A stretch of DNA of 23,647 nt from DAONDZ01 sp964517555 (GTDB taxonomy: Bacteria; Patescibacteriota; Patescibacteriia; Patescibacteriales; UBA12465): assembly GCA_964517555.1 (NCBI GenBank), contig CAZFEF010000010.1, positions 1 to 23,647 of the forward strand, read 5' to 3'. The notes under the pieces were generated by a model. The model ran no database searches and was not told where the DNA came from. It saw nothing but the letters and a program-made list of their open reading frames with translations. Position 1 is the stretch's first letter. Every line of letters begins with the position of its first letter. Made by a program: the position numbers and the translations under genes. This document shows positions 22,286-23,647 of this stretch, one piece after another.

Positions 22286-23392
22286 TTAACTGAAAAGTGG
22301 AATCGGTTCAGGGGTTCTGACAAAGCCTTTAGCTGTTTTGGCTTCCGTTTTTTCGATTATCTTTTCCGAAGCCCAAACGATATTCATCGCCAGGATGGAT
22401 GAAAGATCAGCATCGCTGCTTATCGTTGGGCCCTGGTAGCAGGACAGCATTCCCGGTGGCGCTTTTACCTGGATGAAATAATGCATATCATCAGCAGGTA
22501 TGTTGACGCTGGCAGTGGCAGTCTTGGGGACCGCGACGGCCAACACCATGGTCACCGCTAGGGCGGGAAGGAAGGCGTGGCGGGGGGTTAGTCCGCGACT
22601 ACGAAGGTAGTCTTTGTAGTCAGCCACGCTGCTTTTGGCGGCGAAGCGACGGATAACCGCCATTTCATCCTCGGAGATGAGGGTGAAAATGGTTTTCTCT
22701 GTCCGGCGGAAATAGACCCCCATGGCCCATTCCTTCCTGTCTCTGTCCAATTTTTTGATCCACACCCTGATTATCGTGTAGGGGTAGATTAGTAGACAGA
22801 TCAGGAAGCTGAGCGGGTTGCTCAGCCGCCACTTCTTTTTTTCATCTATCCACCAGAGGTAGAGGAGGAGGGTGGCGAGCGGGAAGTTATGGAGATAGAA
22901 CTCCCATAACCAGTTCAGGATGTTTCTGATGGTGGTGCCATCTTGCCATTCCTGCCTGGATTTAGCCAAGCGCTCTTCTTTCCCCGGATCCATAACCGTC
23001 TCGTATTCTTTCTGGGCGGCCACTATTTCGTCCAGGAACTTGTCAGCCTCCTCTTGGTTGGTGCGCATGAGCTTTTCGCGACGCTGCATGATCAGCGAAT
23101 TAAGCCGCATTTTGTAGTCGTTGGCGTTGACCATGTAATGCACGCTATCATGCTGTTCGCGCAACTCGATGCGCATTAGGTCTTTGAAGTAGAGCGATGG
23201 GGTATAACCATCGCCTAACTTCAGGGCTCGGTCGTATATTCCCGATAGAAATTCAACGTCTCTCCTTCTTTCCTCATCTGTGCCCACTCGACGGGGGTTA
23301 GCACTTTGACGAGCTATGAAGGAAAATACGCCGATATTCCACAGGAACAATACGAACAGAACCCATTTCAGGACGATGGTTACTGTTCTCAT
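22286..23392 (-). CDS. Multi-pass membrane protein with coiled-coil region, unknown function
   Basis: A 368-residue protein from the first ATG at 23392. The frame stays open to a TTG at 23428, but the ATG precedes the first hydrophobic segment and is preferred. Layout: a membrane segment at about 5-26, a charged, helical, probably coiled-coil region (about 35-150), membrane segments at about 165-182 and 193-212, a cytoplasm-like basic loop, and a fourth segment (274-292). The fourth ends like a signal cleavage site (KTATA) and is followed by a tail with two short Pro-rich pieces. No catalytic motif or known family was recognised. It has a near-consensus promoter with an inverted repeat at the predicted start site. 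Composition is shifted to higher GC, as in the next gene. Confidence 0.75.
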   Translation of the reverse strand: MRTVTIVLKWVLFVLFLWNIGVFSFIARQSANPRRVGTDEERRRDVEFLSGIYDRALKLGDGYTPSLYFKDLMRIELREQHDSVHYMVNANDYKMRLNSLIMQRREKLMRTNQEEADKFLDEIVAAQKEYETVMDPGKEERLAKSRQEWQDGTTIRNILNWLWEFYLHNFPLATLLLYLWWIDEKKKWRLSNPLSFLICLLIYPYTIIRVWIKKLDRDRKEWAMGVYFRRTEKTIFTLISEDEMAVIRRFAAKSSVADYKDYLRSRGLTPRHAFLPALAVTMVLAVAVPKTATASVNIPADDMHYFIQVKAPPGMLSCYQGPTISSDADLSSILAMNIVWASEKIIEKTEAKTAKGFVRTPEPIPLFS

Positions 23393-23428
23393 CTTTTGTT
23401 CTTGGTTTTTTGGGTTTTTAAATGACAA

Positions 23429-23445
23429 TTACCCACTTTGGGTAA
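23429..23445. promoter_or_regulatory. Operator-like inverted repeat at the predicted transcription start
   Basis: TTACCCA (23429-23435) and TGGGTAA (23439-23445) form a perfect 7-bp inverted repeat with a 3-base centre. It begins at about +1 of the promoter at 23452-23480. This position suits a repressor site; a small 5' hairpin in the mRNA is the alternative. Confidence 0.5.
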
Positions 23446-23451
23446 CTGGGT

Positions 23452-23480
23452 ATAATAGCATATTTTTGATATCGTGTCAA
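23452..23480 (-). promoter_or_regulatory. Near-consensus sigma70 promoter for the membrane protein gene
   Basis: On the minus strand, -35 TTGACA (23480-23475), a 17-base spacer and -10 TATTAT (23457-23452). The start is predicted near 23445, giving a leader of about 50 bases before the ATG at 23392. Confidence 0.8.
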
Positions 23481-23494
23481 TGGTGGAGACACCA

Positions 23495-23521
23495 AAAAAC
23501 CACGGATTTACCGTGGTTTTT
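23495..23521. terminator. Terminator downstream of 16S rRNA
   Basis: A perfect 11-bp stem (23495-23505 with 23511-23521) has a five-base loop. On the minus strand the stem ends in a run of six T. It lies about 100 bases past the 16S 3' end and just upstream of the promoter at 23452-23480. Confidence 0.85.
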
Positions 23522-23560
23522 CAGATTTGGTTTGTGAGGCTAACAGGCATCAATTCTTTC

Positions 23561-23611
23561 CATTAGCCAATAAAGGCTAATGTCGACTAAGTCGCTCGAA
23601 ATTAATCGAGC
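23561..23611 (-). other. Spacer hairpins after 16S rRNA
   Basis: Two perfect hairpins lie between the 16S end and the terminator: CATTAGCC/GGCTAATG (23561-23568 with 23575-23582) and GCTCGA/TCGAGC (23594-23599 with 23606-23611). They may take part in 3' processing of the 16S precursor. No tRNA and no 23S start is present in this spacer. Confidence 0.45.
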
Positions 23612-23624
23612 AACAAATCTCCCT

Positions 23625-23647
23625 AGAAAGGAGGTGATCCATCCACA
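23625..23647 (-). rRNA. 16S rRNA, 3' end only (gene continues beyond the right edge)
   Basis: Read on the minus strand, the edge of the window is GGATGGATCACCTCCTTTCT, the universal 16S 3' terminus that contains the anti-Shine-Dalgarno CCTCC. Only about 23 bases are inside the window; the rest lies to the right. The exact mature end is uncertain by a few bases. Confidence 0.9.

Noticed and set aside
23393..23428. TTG start for the multi-pass membrane protein
   Set aside because: The ATG at 23392 begins just before the first membrane segment; the extra 12 residues are low-complexity and start from a weaker codon.

Overview
The window looks like a chromosomal segment of a Patescibacteria/CPR-type bacterium. 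This is an inference from small, tightly packed genes, AT-rich start regions mostly without a visible Shine-Dalgarno sequence, a type IV pilus-type ATPase, a minor pseudopilin carrying a FISUMP domain, and a translin-family protein. TGA is used as a stop (for example at 9105-9107), so this is not a lineage that recodes UGA. There is no CRISPR array, insertion sequence or prophage. No stretch over 300 bases lacks a gene.

Layout. (1) 68-4383, minus: a tight operon of tyrosyl-, arginyl- and glycyl-tRNA synthetases. (2) 4479-11007, plus: a run with short gaps or ATGA overlaps. It encodes a polytopic membrane protein, a 1006-residue protein made of two complete GspE/PilB ATPases in tandem, a translin-family protein, a YfcE-like phosphoesterase, an inositol-monophosphatase-family enzyme and a putative nucleotidyltransferase. 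A bidirectional terminator closes it. (3) 15328-11038, minus: a PLD/cardiolipin-synthase-like protein, a short UvrA lacking the UvrB-binding insertion (UvrA2-like) and a patatin-like lipase. (4) 15406-18097: single-gene units with their own promoters and terminators. These are a secreted propeller-like protein, an Asn-Gly-rich small protein, the FISUMP pseudopilin and tRNA-Glu. (5) 18189-21106: tsaD, tRNA-Cys, an unassigned structured RNA candidate, ychF, a degenerate acyl-carrier-like protein, then tRNA-Ala and tRNA-Pro on the minus strand. (6) 21190-23392, minus: an exported beta-rich protein and a multi-pass membrane protein, both of unknown family and apparently higher in GC than their neighbours. 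(7) The right edge is the 3' end of a 16S rRNA gene (minus). It is followed within about 130 bases by a terminator and then a new promoter, so 23S rRNA is not directly downstream.

Functionally, translation genes (three aaRS, TsaD, YchF, four tRNAs, 16S rRNA) alternate with envelope and pilus genes. The most unusual items are the fused double ATPase, the translin/phosphoesterase/nucleotidyltransferase run behind it, the UvrB-domain-less UvrA between two lipid enzymes, and the pseudoknot-capable RNA after tRNA-Cys. All family assignments come from reading motifs by eye; no database search was possible.
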